A stretch of 64,000 nt of DNA from Noviluteimonas gilva (GTDB lineage: Bacteria; Pseudomonadota; Gammaproteobacteria; Xanthomonadales; Xanthomonadaceae): assembly GCF_009740395.1 (NCBI RefSeq), contig NZ_WOXT01000005.1, positions 215,552 to 279,551 of the forward strand, read 5' to 3'. A program made the translations under genes and the position numbers. The notes under the pieces were generated by a model. The model saw nothing but the letters and a program-made list of their open reading frames with translations, made no database searches and was not told the DNA's origin. Below are positions 53,107 to 62,612 of this stretch, one piece after another; the first letter of the stretch is position 1, and each line of letters opens with the position of its first letter.

Positions 53107-54135
53107 ATGGACTCCGGAACCCTCCCGCGCGAAGAACAGCGCCTGGCCTGGACGCGGCAGATCCTCGGGGACCGGAACGTGGGCCTGGCGCGCGCCTCCG
53201 CCGATGCCGGCTTCCGCAGCTACTGGCGCACCCTCGGCGCCGAGCCCAGCCGCATCGTGATGGACTCCCCGCCCGACAAGGAAGACGTGAAGCCGTGGCT
53301 GCGCATCCGCGCGATGCTCGAAGACGCCGGCGTGCGCGTGCCCCAGGTCTCCTGCGAGGACGACGCACAAGGCTTCCTGCTGATGGAAGACCTCGGTGCG
53401 GATACCTATCTGGCCGCGCTGCACGCGGACAACGCAGACGCGCTGTTCGACGACGCGATCGGCCAGTTGCTGCGCATCCAGGCCGTGCCGGTGCCCGACA
53501 ACTTCCCGAAGTACGACGAAGCGCTGCTGTTGCGCGAGCTGCGCCTGTTCGACGAATGGTTCCTCGGCAAGCACCTCGCGGTGGTGCCGGACGTGCACGA
53601 CGAGAAGAACCTCGAACAGGTGCACCGCCTGCTGATCGACGCGGCGCTGAAACAACCGCAGGTCTTCGTGCATCGCGACTTCATGCCGCGCAACCTGATG
53701 CCCGCGAACGATGGTCCGGCCGTGCTCGATTTCCAGGACGCCGTGCGCGGCCCGATCGCGTACGACCCGCTGTGCCTGTTCAAGGACGCGTTCGTGAGCT
53801 GGCCGCAGGCGCGCGTGGATGGATGGCTGGAGCGCTACCACCAGCGCGCGAAAGCGGCCGGTTTGCCGGTGCCGTCGCTGGAGCAATTCCGCCGCGATGT
53901 CGACTGGATCGGCGTGCATCGCCATCTGAAAGTGATCGGCATCTTCGCGCGGCTGCACCATCGCGACGCGAAGCCGCATTACCTCGAAGATGCACCGCGC
54001 TTCTTCGCGTACCTGGATCGCGTGTTGCCGAAGTATCCGGAACTCGCGCCGCTCGTCGCGATCATCGATCGCCACATCCGGCCGACGCTGAAGGAATACA
54101 CGCACTGGACCGACGGCACCGGCGACGAATCGTGA
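53107..54135 (+). CDS. amgK: N-acetylmuramate/N-acetylglucosamine kinase AmgK
   Basis: 342 residues, aminoglycoside-phosphotransferase fold. Catalytic loop VFVHRDFMPRNLMPANDGPAVLDFQDA has the HxDxxxxN and DFQ(D) metal motifs. In the murein recycling route found in pseudomonads and xanthomonads, AmgK phosphorylates MurNAc at C1 for MurU. The start at 53107 is chosen at MDSGTLPREEQRLAW; the longer frame is an antisense shadow of xanB. Overlaps murU by four bases. Confidence 0.93.
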   Translation: MDSGTLPREEQRLAWTRQILGDRNVGLARASADAGFRSYWRTLGAEPSRIVMDSPPDKEDVKPWLRIRAMLEDAGVRVPQVSCEDDAQGFLLMEDLGADTYLAALHADNADALFDDAIGQLLRIQAVPVPDNFPKYDEALLLRELRLFDEWFLGKHLAVVPDVHDEKNLEQVHRLLIDAALKQPQVFVHRDFMPRNLMPANDGPAVLDFQDAVRGPIAYDPLCLFKDAFVSWPQARVDGWLERYHQRAKAAGLPVPSLEQFRRDVDWIGVHRHLKVIGIFARLHHRDAKPHYLEDAPRFFAYLDRVLPKYPELAPLVAIIDRHIRPTLKEYTHWTDGTGDES

Positions 54136-54833
54136 AGGCCCTGATCTTCGCCGCCGGCCTCGGCGAACGCATGCGGCCGCTGACGAACACGACGCCCAAG
54201 CCGCTGCTGGAAGCGGGCGGCAAGCCGTTGATCGTGTGGCACCTGGAAAAGCTCGCGGCGCTCGGCGTGCGCGAGGTGGTCGTCAACACGAGTTGGTTGG
54301 CGGAGCGATTCCCCGAAGCGCTCGGCGACGGCAGCCGCTGGGGCATGAAGCTGCATTACAGCTACGAAGGCCAAACCCCGCTGGAAACCGGCGGCGGAAT
54401 GCTCAACGCACTGCCGATCCTCGGCGACGATCCGTTCCTCACGGTGAACGGCGATGTGTGGACGGATTTCGATTTCGCACTGTTGCCGCGCACGCTGGAT
54501 CGCGAGGCGCACCTGGTGTTCGTCGACAACCCGCCGCAGCACCCGGGCGGCGATTACGATCTGCAATCCGACGGCACGGTCAGGGCGCACGGCCACGAGA
54601 AGCTGACGTACGCCGGCATCGGCGTGTATCGCGCGGCCTTGTTCGAAGGCTGGCGCGAGATCATCGGCGACGTGGAAGGCGTGGAGCGCACGCCGCCGCG
54701 ATTCAAGCTGCCGCCGCTGTTGGTCGCGGCGATGGCGCGCGGCGCGGTGCAGGGGGCGCACCACATGGGGCGTTGGACGGATGTGGGAACGCCGCAACGA
54801 CTCGCGGAGTTGGACGCGTCACTCGTCGTGTAA
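54132..54833 (+). CDS. murU: N-acetylmuramate-1-phosphate uridylyltransferase MurU
   Basis: 233 residues from a GTG overlapping the amgK stop (GTGA). Nucleotidyltransferase signature KALIFAAGLGERMRPLTNTTPKPLLEAGGKPLI, with the FLTVNGDVWTDFDF metal site. Makes UDP-MurNAc from MurNAc-1-P, bypassing de novo synthesis and the target of fosfomycin. It forms a two-gene operon with amgK. Confidence 0.95.
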   Translation: MKALIFAAGLGERMRPLTNTTPKPLLEAGGKPLIVWHLEKLAALGVREVVVNTSWLAERFPEALGDGSRWGMKLHYSYEGQTPLETGGGMLNALPILGDDPFLTVNGDVWTDFDFALLPRTLDREAHLVFVDNPPQHPGGDYDLQSDGTVRAHGHEKLTYAGIGVYRAALFEGWREIIGDVEGVERTPPRFKLPPLLVAAMARGAVQGAHHMGRWTDVGTPQRLAELDASLVV

Positions 54834-54852
54834 GGCTTCGCGCAGTGCGTGC

Positions 54853-55545
54853 TTATTTTTCCAGCGCTTCGCGCAGGAAAGGAACTGTAATTTTTCTCTG
54901 CGCCGCAAGCGACGCACGATCCAGCACGTCGAGCAATCCGGTCAGCGTTGCAAGATCCCGCCCGCGCCGACGCAACAACCAATCGATCGCCGCCTCATCG
55001 AGCACCAGCCCGCGACGCTGCGCACGCGAACGCAACACATCGCGACGCGCGGCATCGTCGAGCGGCGACAACACCACGCGCGCGCATTGCGACAGGCGCG
55101 AACGCAGGTCCGGCAACGTCAACGCCAATTGATCCGGCGCTGCCTGCGCCGCATACAACACGCTCGTGCCCGATTGCCGCGCGCGATTGTGGAAGTCGAA
55201 CAGCGCGACTTCGTCCTCGCGCACACCCGCGATCGCTTCGAGCCCATCGAGCGCGACGAGCGCCAAACCATCGAAGGCTTCGAGCGCATCGCGCAAACGC
55301 CCTGCGGCGGTTTTCAGCGGGAGGTACGCGGCGGTGCGTCCCGCCGATTCCGCCGCCGCACACGCCGCGAGCAACACATGCGTCTTGCCGACACCGGCGG
55401 GACCGGCGACGAACAACCAATCGCCCCCCGTCCCTTCCGCGAGCGCACGCACTTGCGCGAGCGCGCCCTCGGGCGCGCCGACGAAGGTTTCGAGGCGCTG
55501 GTCCGGCGGATAGCGCAGGGCAAGCGGGAGTTGCGGCGCAGGCAT
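54853..55545 (-). CDS. hda: DnaA-related regulator Hda
   Basis: 230 residues of an AAA+ ATPase related to DnaA domain III. Walker A FVAGPAGVGKTH and Walker B-like LVALDGLEAIAG are visible, along with FHNRARQSG and sensor/arginine-rich LRSRLSQCA. Hda promotes ATP hydrolysis by DnaA with the sliding clamp; here the N-terminus MPAPQLPLAL resembles the clamp-binding QLPL motif. The last gene of DUF2066-perM-hda, four bases after perM. Confidence 0.92.
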   Translation of the reverse strand: MPAPQLPLALRYPPDQRLETFVGAPEGALAQVRALAEGTGGDWLFVAGPAGVGKTHVLLAACAAAESAGRTAAYLPLKTAAGRLRDALEAFDGLALVALDGLEAIAGVREDEVALFDFHNRARQSGTSVLYAAQAAPDQLALTLPDLRSRLSQCARVVLSPLDDAARRDVLRSRAQRRGLVLDEAAIDWLLRRRGRDLATLTGLLDVLDRASLAAQRKITVPFLREALEK

Positions 55546-55549
55546 GCGG

Positions 55550-56695
55550 TCAGATGTGGTCTTCGTCGGGCGCCGGCCGTTCGAGTCCCGCGTCGACATA
55601 CGGATCCAGGTCGATGCCCGCCCGGTCGCCCGTGAACAGGCGGCTGTGCGTGTAACGGTCGTGCGCGTAACGCAGCAACACGTTCGCGACCGCCGCGATC
55701 GGCAGCGCGAGCAGCACGCCGAGGAAGCCGAACAACTGCCCGCCCGCCATGATCGCGAAGATCACCGCGACCGGATGCAGGCCGATCTTGTCGCCGACCA
55801 GGCGCGGCGTCAGGAAATAGCTTTCGATCACCTGCCCGATGCCGAACACGCCGAGCACCAGCGCCACGTGCTTCCAATCGCCGTACTGCACGAGCGCGGC
55901 GATCACGCCGAGCACGACGCCACTGGCCGGACCGAGATAGGGCACGAAGCTGACGATGCCCGCGATGAAGCCGATCAGCAGCCCGAGATCCAGGCCCACC
56001 GCCCACAACCCGAGCGCATACAACACGCCGAGCACGAGCATCACGCTGAACTGGCCGCGCAGAAAAGCGCCGAGCACCTGGTCGGATTCCTTCGCCAGGC
56101 GCGTGACCGTTTCGATGTGGTCGCGCGGCACGAGCGCCGCGACGCGCTCCACCAGCACGTCCCAATCGCGCAGGAAATAGAAGGTGAGGAACGGCACCAG
56201 CACGATGTTCGCGATCCAGCCGATCAGCGCGAAACCGGAGCTCGACAGGTAGCCGAGCGCGGTCGTCGCCACGCCACCCGCGCTTTCCCAGTGCGTGCGC
56301 ACGAGTTGGAACAGGCGGTCCGGATCCAGCCACGCCATCAGATCCAGGCCCGTGTGGCGTTCGAACCACGGCAGCACGGTGCCGATGAACCAATCGCGAT
56401 ACGTCGGCAAGGATTCGACGAGCGTGACGATCTGCCGCTCGATCAACGGCAGCAACAACACCAGCGTGATCAGCACGACGAAGGTCATCGCGCAGAACAC
56501 GATGACCACCGCGATGTGGCGCGACCAACCGCGCTTCTGCAAGCGATCGACCAGCGGATCGCCGAGCCAGCCGAGCATCGCGGCGAACACGAAGGGCGTG
56601 AGGATCGGCGCGAGCAACCAAACCAGCACGCCGGCGATCAGAATGATCGCCGCCCATTGGATGCGGCGCGCGAAGGGCGACAGGACGGTGTTCAT
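55550..56695 (-). CDS. AI-2E/PerM family transporter
   Basis: 381 residues with eight or so membrane segments (AAIILIAGVLVWLLAPILTPFVFAAMLGWL, IVLVPFLTFYFLRDW, FIAGIVSFVPYLGPASGVVLGVIAAL, IFAIMAGGQLFGFLGVLLALPIAAVANVLLR). The family includes autoinducer exporters and Na+/H+ antiporters; the substrate here is not determined. Its ATG shares a base with the DUF2066 stop. Confidence 0.9.
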   Translation of the reverse strand: MNTVLSPFARRIQWAAIILIAGVLVWLLAPILTPFVFAAMLGWLGDPLVDRLQKRGWSRHIAVVIVFCAMTFVVLITLVLLLPLIERQIVTLVESLPTYRDWFIGTVLPWFERHTGLDLMAWLDPDRLFQLVRTHWESAGGVATTALGYLSSSGFALIGWIANIVLVPFLTFYFLRDWDVLVERVAALVPRDHIETVTRLAKESDQVLGAFLRGQFSVMLVLGVLYALGLWAVGLDLGLLIGFIAGIVSFVPYLGPASGVVLGVIAALVQYGDWKHVALVLGVFGIGQVIESYFLTPRLVGDKIGLHPVAVIFAIMAGGQLFGFLGVLLALPIAAVANVLLRYAHDRYTHSRLFTGDRAGIDLDPYVDAGLERPAPDEDHI

Positions 56696-57777
56696 CAGCG
56701 CAGGTGCAGGACGGGTTGGTCTTCTTCGGCCAGCAGCACGTCGCCGTTGGCGACCATGCGGCGCAGGCCCGGCATGCCGGTGATCAGCTCCAGTTCGACG
56801 ATGAAGCCGTCGGGCGCCGCGCGCACCGGCGCCATGCCGCGCACGACCGGCAGGCCCTGCAGGTAGGACATCAGGCGGATGTAGTCGGCGGCGTTGCGCA
56901 CGCCGTCGATCTGCACGGTGTAGCGGCCCGGTTCGCCGGCCGCGGTGCTGCGCTTGGCGTACTTCCTCGACAGCGCATCGGCGGCGCCATCGGCGCCGGA
57001 GGCCATCGCGCGGCGCGCGTCGGGCTGCGAGGCGGTCCAGGTCGACAGCACCTTGCCCGCATCGACGAAGGTCCATTCGGCGGTCCAGCCGCCGCCTTCC
57101 TTCGCGCGGTAGAGCTTGCCGATCAGCTGCATCGGCGGGCTGTAGCGCGAGGACGCGCGCGCGATGGCGGCCGTGTCGCCGCGCCAGATGGCGCCGACGG
57201 CCGCCTGTTCGGCGGCGCTGCCCGAGGGCAGGCCGAGGCGATACCCGCGTTCCTGCGCGCGATCGAGCACCGCGCGCGCCGCGTTGGTCTGGGCCAGCGC
57301 GACCAGGCGCGGCCCGCGGCCGTCGTCGATCGCCAGCCACAGCACGGGCTTGGGCCGCGGCTCGGCCCACACCGGCAGGCCGAGGGTGGCGGCGACGCCA
57401 TCGATCTGGTCCTTGTCGAAGCGGACGACCAGCGTCGTGTTGAACGTGGGCGCGCCGGTGACCGAGCGGCCTTCGTCCTGGCGGTAGTCGTAGCTCTTCA
57501 CGAAATCCTTGGCGTGGCGCAGCTCCTGGCCCACGCCCGGCCGGCTCTGCGCGGACCGATCGCCGGTGAGCTTGCCCAGCACGATGGTCATGGCCCGCGC
57601 GAAACCACCGTTGCGTTCGGCCTCGCCCTGGCTGTTGACCCGGACTTCGGCCTCGTACAGGCCGCGCGCGCCGGCGACGACGTCGCCTTCGGTGCGTTGC
57701 GCGAACGCCGTCCCGAACGCGAGCCACAACACAGCGACCGCCACGAACGCCTTGCCATTGCGAAATGCCAGGTGCAT
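56695..57777 (-). CDS. Exported DUF2066 protein
   Basis: 360 residues with a signal peptide ([20 protein letters not shown]). The DUF2066 pattern is visible: [70 protein letters not shown]. The function is unknown. This family sits before perM and hda and beside purM in related genomes. It is transcribed divergently from purM. Confidence 0.9.
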   Translation of the reverse strand: MHLAFRNGKAFVAVAVLWLAFGTAFAQRTEGDVVAGARGLYEAEVRVNSQGEAERNGGFARAMTIVLGKLTGDRSAQSRPGVGQELRHAKDFVKSYDYRQDEGRSVTGAPTFNTTLVVRFDKDQIDGVAATLGLPVWAEPRPKPVLWLAIDDGRGPRLVALAQTNAARAVLDRAQERGYRLGLPSGSAAEQAAVGAIWRGDTAAIARASSRYSPPMQLIGKLYRAKEGGGWTAEWTFVDAGKVLSTWTASQPDARRAMASGADGAADALSRKYAKRSTAAGEPGRYTVQIDGVRNAADYIRLMSYLQGLPVVRGMAPVRAAPDGFIVELELITGMPGLRRMVANGDVLLAEEDQPVLHLR

Positions 57778-57860
57778 CGATCCATCCTTGCCTGCTCGAC
57801 GGCCTGCATGGTGCCGCAGGCAGGCACGCAGCGCCAACCCGGCCGGTCCGCCACGCCTGC

Positions 57861-57866
57861 TAAAAT
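57861..57866 (+). promoter_or_regulatory. Possible -10 box of purM
   Basis: TAAAAT, 42 bases before the purM GTG, in the gap divergent to the DUF2066 gene. The -35 is not convincing. No purine operator recognised. Confidence 0.4.
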
Positions 57867-57907
57867 CTCCGTCCTTGCCGCTTTCCGGCGCCCCACGGCC
57901 ACCCGCA

Positions 57908-58942
57908 GTGACCACCCCCACTCCGCTTACCTACCGGGACGCCGGCGTCGACATCGACGCGGGCAACGAAGTCGTCGAACGCATCAAGCCGCTGGTCAAG
58001 CGCAGTTTCCGGCCCGAAGTGATGGGCGGCCTGGGCGGCTTCGGCGCGCTGTTCGACCTGTCCGGCAAGTACAAGGAGCCCGTGCTGGTCTCCGGCACCG
58101 ACGGCGTGGGCACCAAGCTCAAGCTCGCCCAGCAGCTCAATCGCCACGACACCATCGGCATCGACCTGGTCGCGATGTGCGTCAACGACGTCCTCGTGCA
58201 GGGCGCCGAGCCGCTGTTCTTCCTCGATTACTTCGCCACCGGCAAGCTCGATGTCGACACGACGGTCGCCGTCGTCGGCGGCATCGCCAAGGGCTGCGAA
58301 CTCTCCGGCTGCGCGCTGATCGGCGGCGAAACCGCCGAAATGCCCGACATGTATCCGCCGGGCGAATACGACCTGGCCGGCTTCTGCGTCGCCGCGGTCG
58401 AGAAGTCGCAGATCCTCGACGGCGCGAAGGTGCGCGCGGGCGACGTGCTGCTCGGCATCGCGTCCTCGGGTCCGCATTCGAACGGTTACTCGCTCGTGCG
58501 TCGCATCTACGATCGCGCGGGTCGCCCGGCCGACCTCGACGTCGGTGGCGTGAAGCTCGTCGACGCGCTGATGGCGCCCACGCAGCTGTACGTCAAGCCG
58601 ATCCTCGAACTGCTCGGCAAGCACGACCTGCACGCGATGGCGCACATCACCGGCGGCGGCCTGACCGAGAACATCATCCGCGTGATCCCCGACGGCCTGG
58701 GCCTCGACATCGAAGCCTCGAGCATCGTGCTCCCGCCCGTGTTCGACTGGTTGCAGCGCGAAGGCGCGGTGCCGCGCGAAGAGATGTGGCGCACGTTCAA
58801 CTGCGGCGTCGGCTTCGTGCTCGTGCTCGCGCGCGAAGCGGTGTCCGCGGTGTCCGACGACCTGCAACGCCTCGGCCTCGCCCATCGCGAAATCGGCCAG
58901 GTCGTGGCGGCGAGCGGCGCGGAACGCGTGCGCATCGCCTGA
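57908..58942 (+). CDS. purM: Phosphoribosylformylglycinamidine cyclo-ligase PurM
   Basis: 344 residues from a GTG ([20 protein letters not shown]), the length of the family. Motifs: [46 protein letters not shown] and [14 protein letters not shown]. Fifth step of purine synthesis. Leads an operon with a DUF2238 gene, purN and two DUF3108 genes. Confidence 0.96.
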   Translation: MTTPTPLTYRDAGVDIDAGNEVVERIKPLVKRSFRPEVMGGLGGFGALFDLSGKYKEPVLVSGTDGVGTKLKLAQQLNRHDTIGIDLVAMCVNDVLVQGAEPLFFLDYFATGKLDVDTTVAVVGGIAKGCELSGCALIGGETAEMPDMYPPGEYDLAGFCVAAVEKSQILDGAKVRAGDVLLGIASSGPHSNGYSLVRRIYDRAGRPADLDVGGVKLVDALMAPTQLYVKPILELLGKHDLHAMAHITGGGLTENIIRVIPDGLGLDIEASSIVLPPVFDWLQREGAVPREEMWRTFNCGVGFVLVLAREAVSAVSDDLQRLGLAHREIGQVVAASGAERVRIA

Positions 58943-58953
58943 GGAACGGCATC

Positions 58954-59613
58954 GTGTCGGCCCGCCCTCTTCCCCGGCCGGTCGACGCGGCCCCCGCGCA
59001 ACGCGGCAAGCACGTCGCGTTGGCGCTCACGTTGATCGTGTTCGCCGCGTCGTGGATCAAACCGATGTGGCCGGCGGAACAAGCGCTGCATTCGAGCCTG
59101 ACCGTCGTCGCGCTCGCGTGGCTGGTCTTGCATGATCGCCGCTGGTCGATGCGCGTGCAGGACTTCGTCGCGATCTGCGGTTTCATCGCCGCACACGCCA
59201 TCGCGTCGCGTTGGTTGTATTCGTACGTGCCGTTCGATGCGTGGTCGCGCACGCTGTTCACGTGGTCGCCGACCGAAGCGTTCGCGCTGCAACGCAATCC
59301 CGCCGATCGCGTCATCCACTTCCTCTACGGCCTGTGCTTTGCACCCGCCTTGCGCGAGCACGCGCTGCGTCGCTGGCCCGCGTTGTCGCCCCGCCAGGCC
59401 TTCGCGCTCGCCGTGGGCGCGATCATGTGCAGCAGCCTTGCGTACGAGTGGTTCGAATGGGGCGTCGCGCTCTCGCTTTCGCCCACCGATGCGGAGTCCT
59501 ACAACGGCCAGCAGGGCGATGCGTGGGACGCGCACGCGGACATGTTGCTCGCCACGATCGGGGCGCTGTTCGCTTTTCCGCGCGCATTCCCACGCAAGCC
59601 GGTGACCGCATGA
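58954..59613 (+). CDS. DUF2238 (YjdF-like) membrane protein
   Basis: 219 residues from GTG 58954, with GAGGA upstream. Several membrane helices (ALTLIVFAASWIKP, IHFLYGLCFAPALREH, ALAVGAIMCSSLAYEWFEWGVAL) and the polar tail DAESYNGQQGDAWDAHADMLLATIGALFAF typical of this family. Function unknown. It lies between purM and purN, 11 bases after the former and overlapping the latter by four. Confidence 0.88.
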   Translation: MSARPLPRPVDAAPAQRGKHVALALTLIVFAASWIKPMWPAEQALHSSLTVVALAWLVLHDRRWSMRVQDFVAICGFIAAHAIASRWLYSYVPFDAWSRTLFTWSPTEAFALQRNPADRVIHFLYGLCFAPALREHALRRWPALSPRQAFALAVGAIMCSSLAYEWFEWGVALSLSPTDAESYNGQQGDAWDAHADMLLATIGALFAFPRAFPRKPVTA

Positions 59614-60278
59614 AGCGCCGGCTCGCCGTCCTCGCCTCCGGACGCGGCAGCAACCTGCAGGCGTTGTTGGATGCGATCGCTGCGGGCACGCTCGATGCGG
59701 AGATCGTCGGCGTGTTTTCCAATCGGCTCAACGCGCCGGCGCTCGAACGCGTGCCGGCCGCGCTGCGCTGGAGTCGCGATGCGAAGTCGTATTCGCCGCG
59801 CGAGGAATTCGACGCCGAACTCGCCGATGCGATCGATGCGGTGCAACCGGACTGGATCGTATGCGCGGGATATCTGCGCGTGCTCGACGAAAAATTCGTC
59901 GAACGCTTCCGCGGGCGCGTGCTCAACATCCATCCCTCGCTGCTGCCGGCGTATCGCGGCTTGAAGACGCATGCGCGCGCGATCGCCGATGGCGTCGCCG
60001 AACACGGGGTCAGCGTCCATTTCGTCAGCCCCGAACTCGACGCCGGCGCGGTGATCGCGCAAGCGCGCGTCCCGGTGCTGGCCGGCGATACGCCGGATGC
60101 ACTGGCCGAACGCGTGCTGGCGGTCGAACATCCGCTGCTGGTCCAGGTCGTCCGGCTCGCCGTCGCTGGCCGGATCGCTGAACAGGGCGAAACGGTCGTG
60201 TTCGACGGTCACCCCCTGTTGGCCCCGCTGAGCTTAGATTCCGCCAATTCCGACTGCATGGCCCTCCCCACCCGGTGA
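59610..60278 (+). CDS. purN: Phosphoribosylglycinamide formyltransferase PurN
   Basis: 222 residues. RLAVLASGRGSNLQALLDA binds GAR phosphate; the active-site block RVLNIHPSLLPAYRGL has Asn and His; HFVSPELDAGAVIAQA has the catalytic Asp. Third step of purine synthesis with 10-formyl-THF. Overlaps the DUF2238 stop and the following DUF3108 start (GTGA). Confidence 0.96.
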   Translation: MKRRLAVLASGRGSNLQALLDAIAAGTLDAEIVGVFSNRLNAPALERVPAALRWSRDAKSYSPREEFDAELADAIDAVQPDWIVCAGYLRVLDEKFVERFRGRVLNIHPSLLPAYRGLKTHARAIADGVAEHGVSVHFVSPELDAGAVIAQARVPVLAGDTPDALAERVLAVEHPLLVQVVRLAVAGRIAEQGETVVFDGHPLLAPLSLDSANSDCMALPTR

Positions 60279-61045
60279 AATCCCTCACGCCACCCCTGCT
60301 GGTTGCCGCGCTTGTCGTGGTCGCAGGGGCGTGCCCGGCGGCCGTGCAGCAGACGCCTGTGTCTGCGTCCACCGTGGCGCCCGCGCTGCCGGCGCCGGAG
60401 GTGCAGGCGCTCGCGCCCTTCAACGCGCGTTACGTCGTGTTCCGCGGCGGCAAACCGCTGGGCGAAGCGACCTTGAACCTGGTGTCGGTCGAGCGCGCAC
60501 GCTGGCGGATCGACCTGCGCATCGAAGCCACGCATGGCCTGTACTCCCTGGCCAACCTCGATCTGCAGCAGAGCACGGTCTTCGACGAAACCGCGGCCGG
60601 CTTCCGACCGCTGAGCCAGAGCACCGTCCGCAAGGCGATCTTCAGCCGCAAGCAGGCCACGGGGACCTACGATTGGTCGCGCAACGTGGCGCAGTGGACC
60701 GGCGACGTGAAAAAGAACCGCCGGGCAGCCGTGCCGCTGCAGCCCGGGGACATGAACGCCCTGCTGATCAACCTGGCGATGTTGCGCGACGCCGCGCCCG
60801 GCGCCACTCTGCACTACCGGTTCGTCGACTACGGCCGCGCGCGCGACGAGGAGTTCCGCGTCAGCGCCGCGCGCGAGCCCCAGGTCGTCGAAGACCTCGC
60901 TTACGCCGCATTGCGCGTGGACCGCGTGCGCGGCGGCGGGAACACCACCACGTTCTGGGTCGTCGAATCCGTTCCGACGCCCATCCGCATCGTGCAGCAA
61001 GACGATGACGGCGATCTCGAACTGCAACTGGTCGAGTACCAATAG
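60275..61045 (+). CDS. DUF3108 protein, first copy
   Basis: 256 residues from a GTG overlapping the purN stop. A signal peptide (TPPLLVAALVVVAGACPAA) leads to a domain beginning FNARYVVFRGGKPLGEATLNL, with QQSTVFDETAAGFRPLSQS and TGTYDWSRNVAQWTGDVKK. This is the DUF3108 pattern (exported, beta-rich, function unknown). Together with the next gene it forms a tandem paralogue pair. Confidence 0.88.
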   Translation: MKSLTPPLLVAALVVVAGACPAAVQQTPVSASTVAPALPAPEVQALAPFNARYVVFRGGKPLGEATLNLVSVERARWRIDLRIEATHGLYSLANLDLQQSTVFDETAAGFRPLSQSTVRKAIFSRKQATGTYDWSRNVAQWTGDVKKNRRAAVPLQPGDMNALLINLAMLRDAAPGATLHYRFVDYGRARDEEFRVSAAREPQVVEDLAYAALRVDRVRGGGNTTTFWVVESVPTPIRIVQQDDDGDLELQLVEYQ

Positions 61046-61051
61046 GAAACA

Positions 61052-61756
61052 ATGCCCATGCGTCCGACTTTCCATCGTTTCCGCAACGCCTTCGCCGCGA
61101 CCGCTTTCGTCGCGCTCGCGTCCTTGCCCGCGCTCGCCGCCGCGCCGTCGCTCAAGCCTTTCGACGCCGAGTACGTCGCGAACTACATGGGCATGGAAGG
61201 CGACGCGCACATGCAACTCGCGCAGACCGGCGCGCAGTGGAAGTACTCGCTGCGCATCCAGAGCAGCCTGGCCAACGTGAGCCAGGTGACCACCTTCGAG
61301 GAGAACGGCGGGCAGTGGCGCCCGCTGACGGGCAGCGACAACGCGGCGGTGTTGATCAAGAAGTCGTCGAAGAACGCGCAATACGATTGGAACAAGGGCG
61401 TCGCCACGTGGACCGGCAACGTGAAGCCCGATCGTGCGGGCCCGGTCGAACTCAAGCCCGGCGATCTCGACGCGATGCTGGTGAACCTGGCCATCGCGCG
61501 CGACGTCGCCGCGGGCAAGCCGCTGCGTTATCGCATGGTCGACGACGGCCGCGCGAAGGACCTCGTGTACACGGTCGCCGGAAAGGAAACGATCACAATC
61601 GGCGGCAAGTCGCACCAGGCCACGAAGGTGCAGCGCACCGATGGCAACAAGCAGACGGTGGTGTGGGTCGTCGATGGCATGCCGGCGCCGGCGCGGATCC
61701 TGCAGCGCAAGGACGGCAGCGATGAAGTCGACTTGCAGCTGAAGTCGATGAAGTAA
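61052..61756 (+). CDS. DUF3108 protein, second copy
   Basis: 234 residues with a signal peptide (RNAFAATAFVALASLPALAAA). The mature sequence parallels the upstream gene: FDAEYVANYMGMEGDAHMQLA, then AQYDWNKGVATWTGNVKPDRAGPVELKPGDLDAMLVNLAIARD, and a C-terminal WVVDGMPAPARILQRKDG. Six bases after the first copy; a terminator follows at once. The function is unknown. An ATG at 61058 is an alternative start. Confidence 0.88.
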   Translation: MPMRPTFHRFRNAFAATAFVALASLPALAAAPSLKPFDAEYVANYMGMEGDAHMQLAQTGAQWKYSLRIQSSLANVSQVTTFEENGGQWRPLTGSDNAAVLIKKSSKNAQYDWNKGVATWTGNVKPDRAGPVELKPGDLDAMLVNLAIARDVAAGKPLRYRMVDDGRAKDLVYTVAGKETITIGGKSHQATKVQRTDGNKQTVVWVVDGMPAPARILQRKDGSDEVDLQLKSMK

Positions 61757-61758
61757 AC

Positions 61759-61787
61759 AAAAAGCCCCGCGATGCGGGGCTTTTTTT
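61759..61787 (+). terminator. Terminator of the purM-DUF3108 operon
   Basis: AAAGCCCCGC-GAT-GCGGGGC followed by seven Ts; symmetrical A-run on the other side makes it usable in both directions. Confidence 0.93.
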
Positions 61788-61849
61788 GATGCGCAGGATT
61801 GTCGTCGTGGCTTGATTGCGGCGCCACCCGATGGGCGCATCGGCACGCC

Positions 61850-61912
61850 GTGCTGGATGTCCTTTTGACTCCGCGAAGAGCGAGCCACGCTCCGCAAAAG
61901 GACATCCAGCAC
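61850..61912. repeat. Long inverted repeat with nested hairpin
   Basis: Arms GTGCTGGATGTCCTTTTG (61850-61867) and CAAAAGGACATCCAGCAC (61895-61912) are perfectly complementary over 18 bp, with a 27-base loop. The loop itself can pair GAGCG with CGCTC. No open frame uses it. It may be a small RNA-forming or mobile-repeat element. Confidence 0.75.
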
Positions 61913-62147
61913 CACGCCCCGCGGCGCGGTACGGGTGACGGTCTCGCGCCAGCCCCTGATGAGTGGTTGCGTTGATCGCTGAGTGGTGCGCGCCGACTGC
62001 CAGCACACCAGACGGACGGAACCTCGCCCACCTCGGCGCGCGCACCGTCGTGACTTCGTCGCCTCTGGCAGGCGATGTTCCTCGCGGCGATCTGGTCGGC
62101 AAGCGGAGGCACGGGCGCTGCCATGGCCGCGATCGGCGCCCCATCAG
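61913..62147. other. Non-coding stretch beyond the inverted repeat
   Basis: The operon terminator, the inverted repeat and this stretch make up a gene-free gap of about 390 bases (61757-62147). The short open frames here have random composition and no family resemblance. I see no promoter, tRNA or repeat apart from the inverted repeat before it. Confidence 0.55.
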
Positions 62148-62435
62148 TCACCGGTTGGCACGCACCGGCGCACCGAAACGCTTGGCCGAAAGCATCGCCG
62201 CTTTGCTGCGCTCGACCTCGCGGTTCCTCGGCGGACTGAACGTGGTGAGCGAATTGATGAGCGTCGTGGCCGCGTCGGTGACTTGCTGTACCGCCAGATC
62301 GAACGCCGCTTCGTTCGCCTTCGATGGCGCGTTGAATCCGCTCAGCTTGCGCACGAACTGAATCGCCGACGCGCGAATCTCATCGTGCGTGGCCGGAGGT
62401 TCGAAGTTGTAAAGCGTCTTGATGTTCCTGCACAT
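62148..62435 (-). CDS. DUF2277 domain protein
   Basis: 95 residues, typical of the family from the first residues: MCRNIKTLYNFEPPATHDEI, then ASAIQFVRKLSGFNAPSKANEAAFDLAVQQVTDAA. Function unknown. It stands alone between the inverted-repeat region and the beta-helix gene, on the opposite strand from both neighbours. Confidence 0.9.
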   Translation of the reverse strand: MCRNIKTLYNFEPPATHDEIRASAIQFVRKLSGFNAPSKANEAAFDLAVQQVTDAATTLINSLTTFSPPRNREVERSKAAMLSAKRFGAPVRANR

Positions 62436-62612
62436 AACGCCTCCGAGCGACTGCCTACCGAATCTTAGTCCAATAGCTGCGCGACTTCAGGTGCGGCATA
62501 TCCATTCGGCAGTGGTGAACCCCGGGCGCGAGAGAGTGTTGGTCAACACTGACCGTCGCATGCGAGGCGCGCCGTTAGGTTGGGCACCCCCCAACGCTGG
62601 AGCACTCGCGAG

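Noticed and set aside
61963..62468. Two overlapping plus-strand frames of 132 and 161 codons
   Set aside because: Random-looking composition, no ribosome site, partly antisense to the DUF2277 gene.
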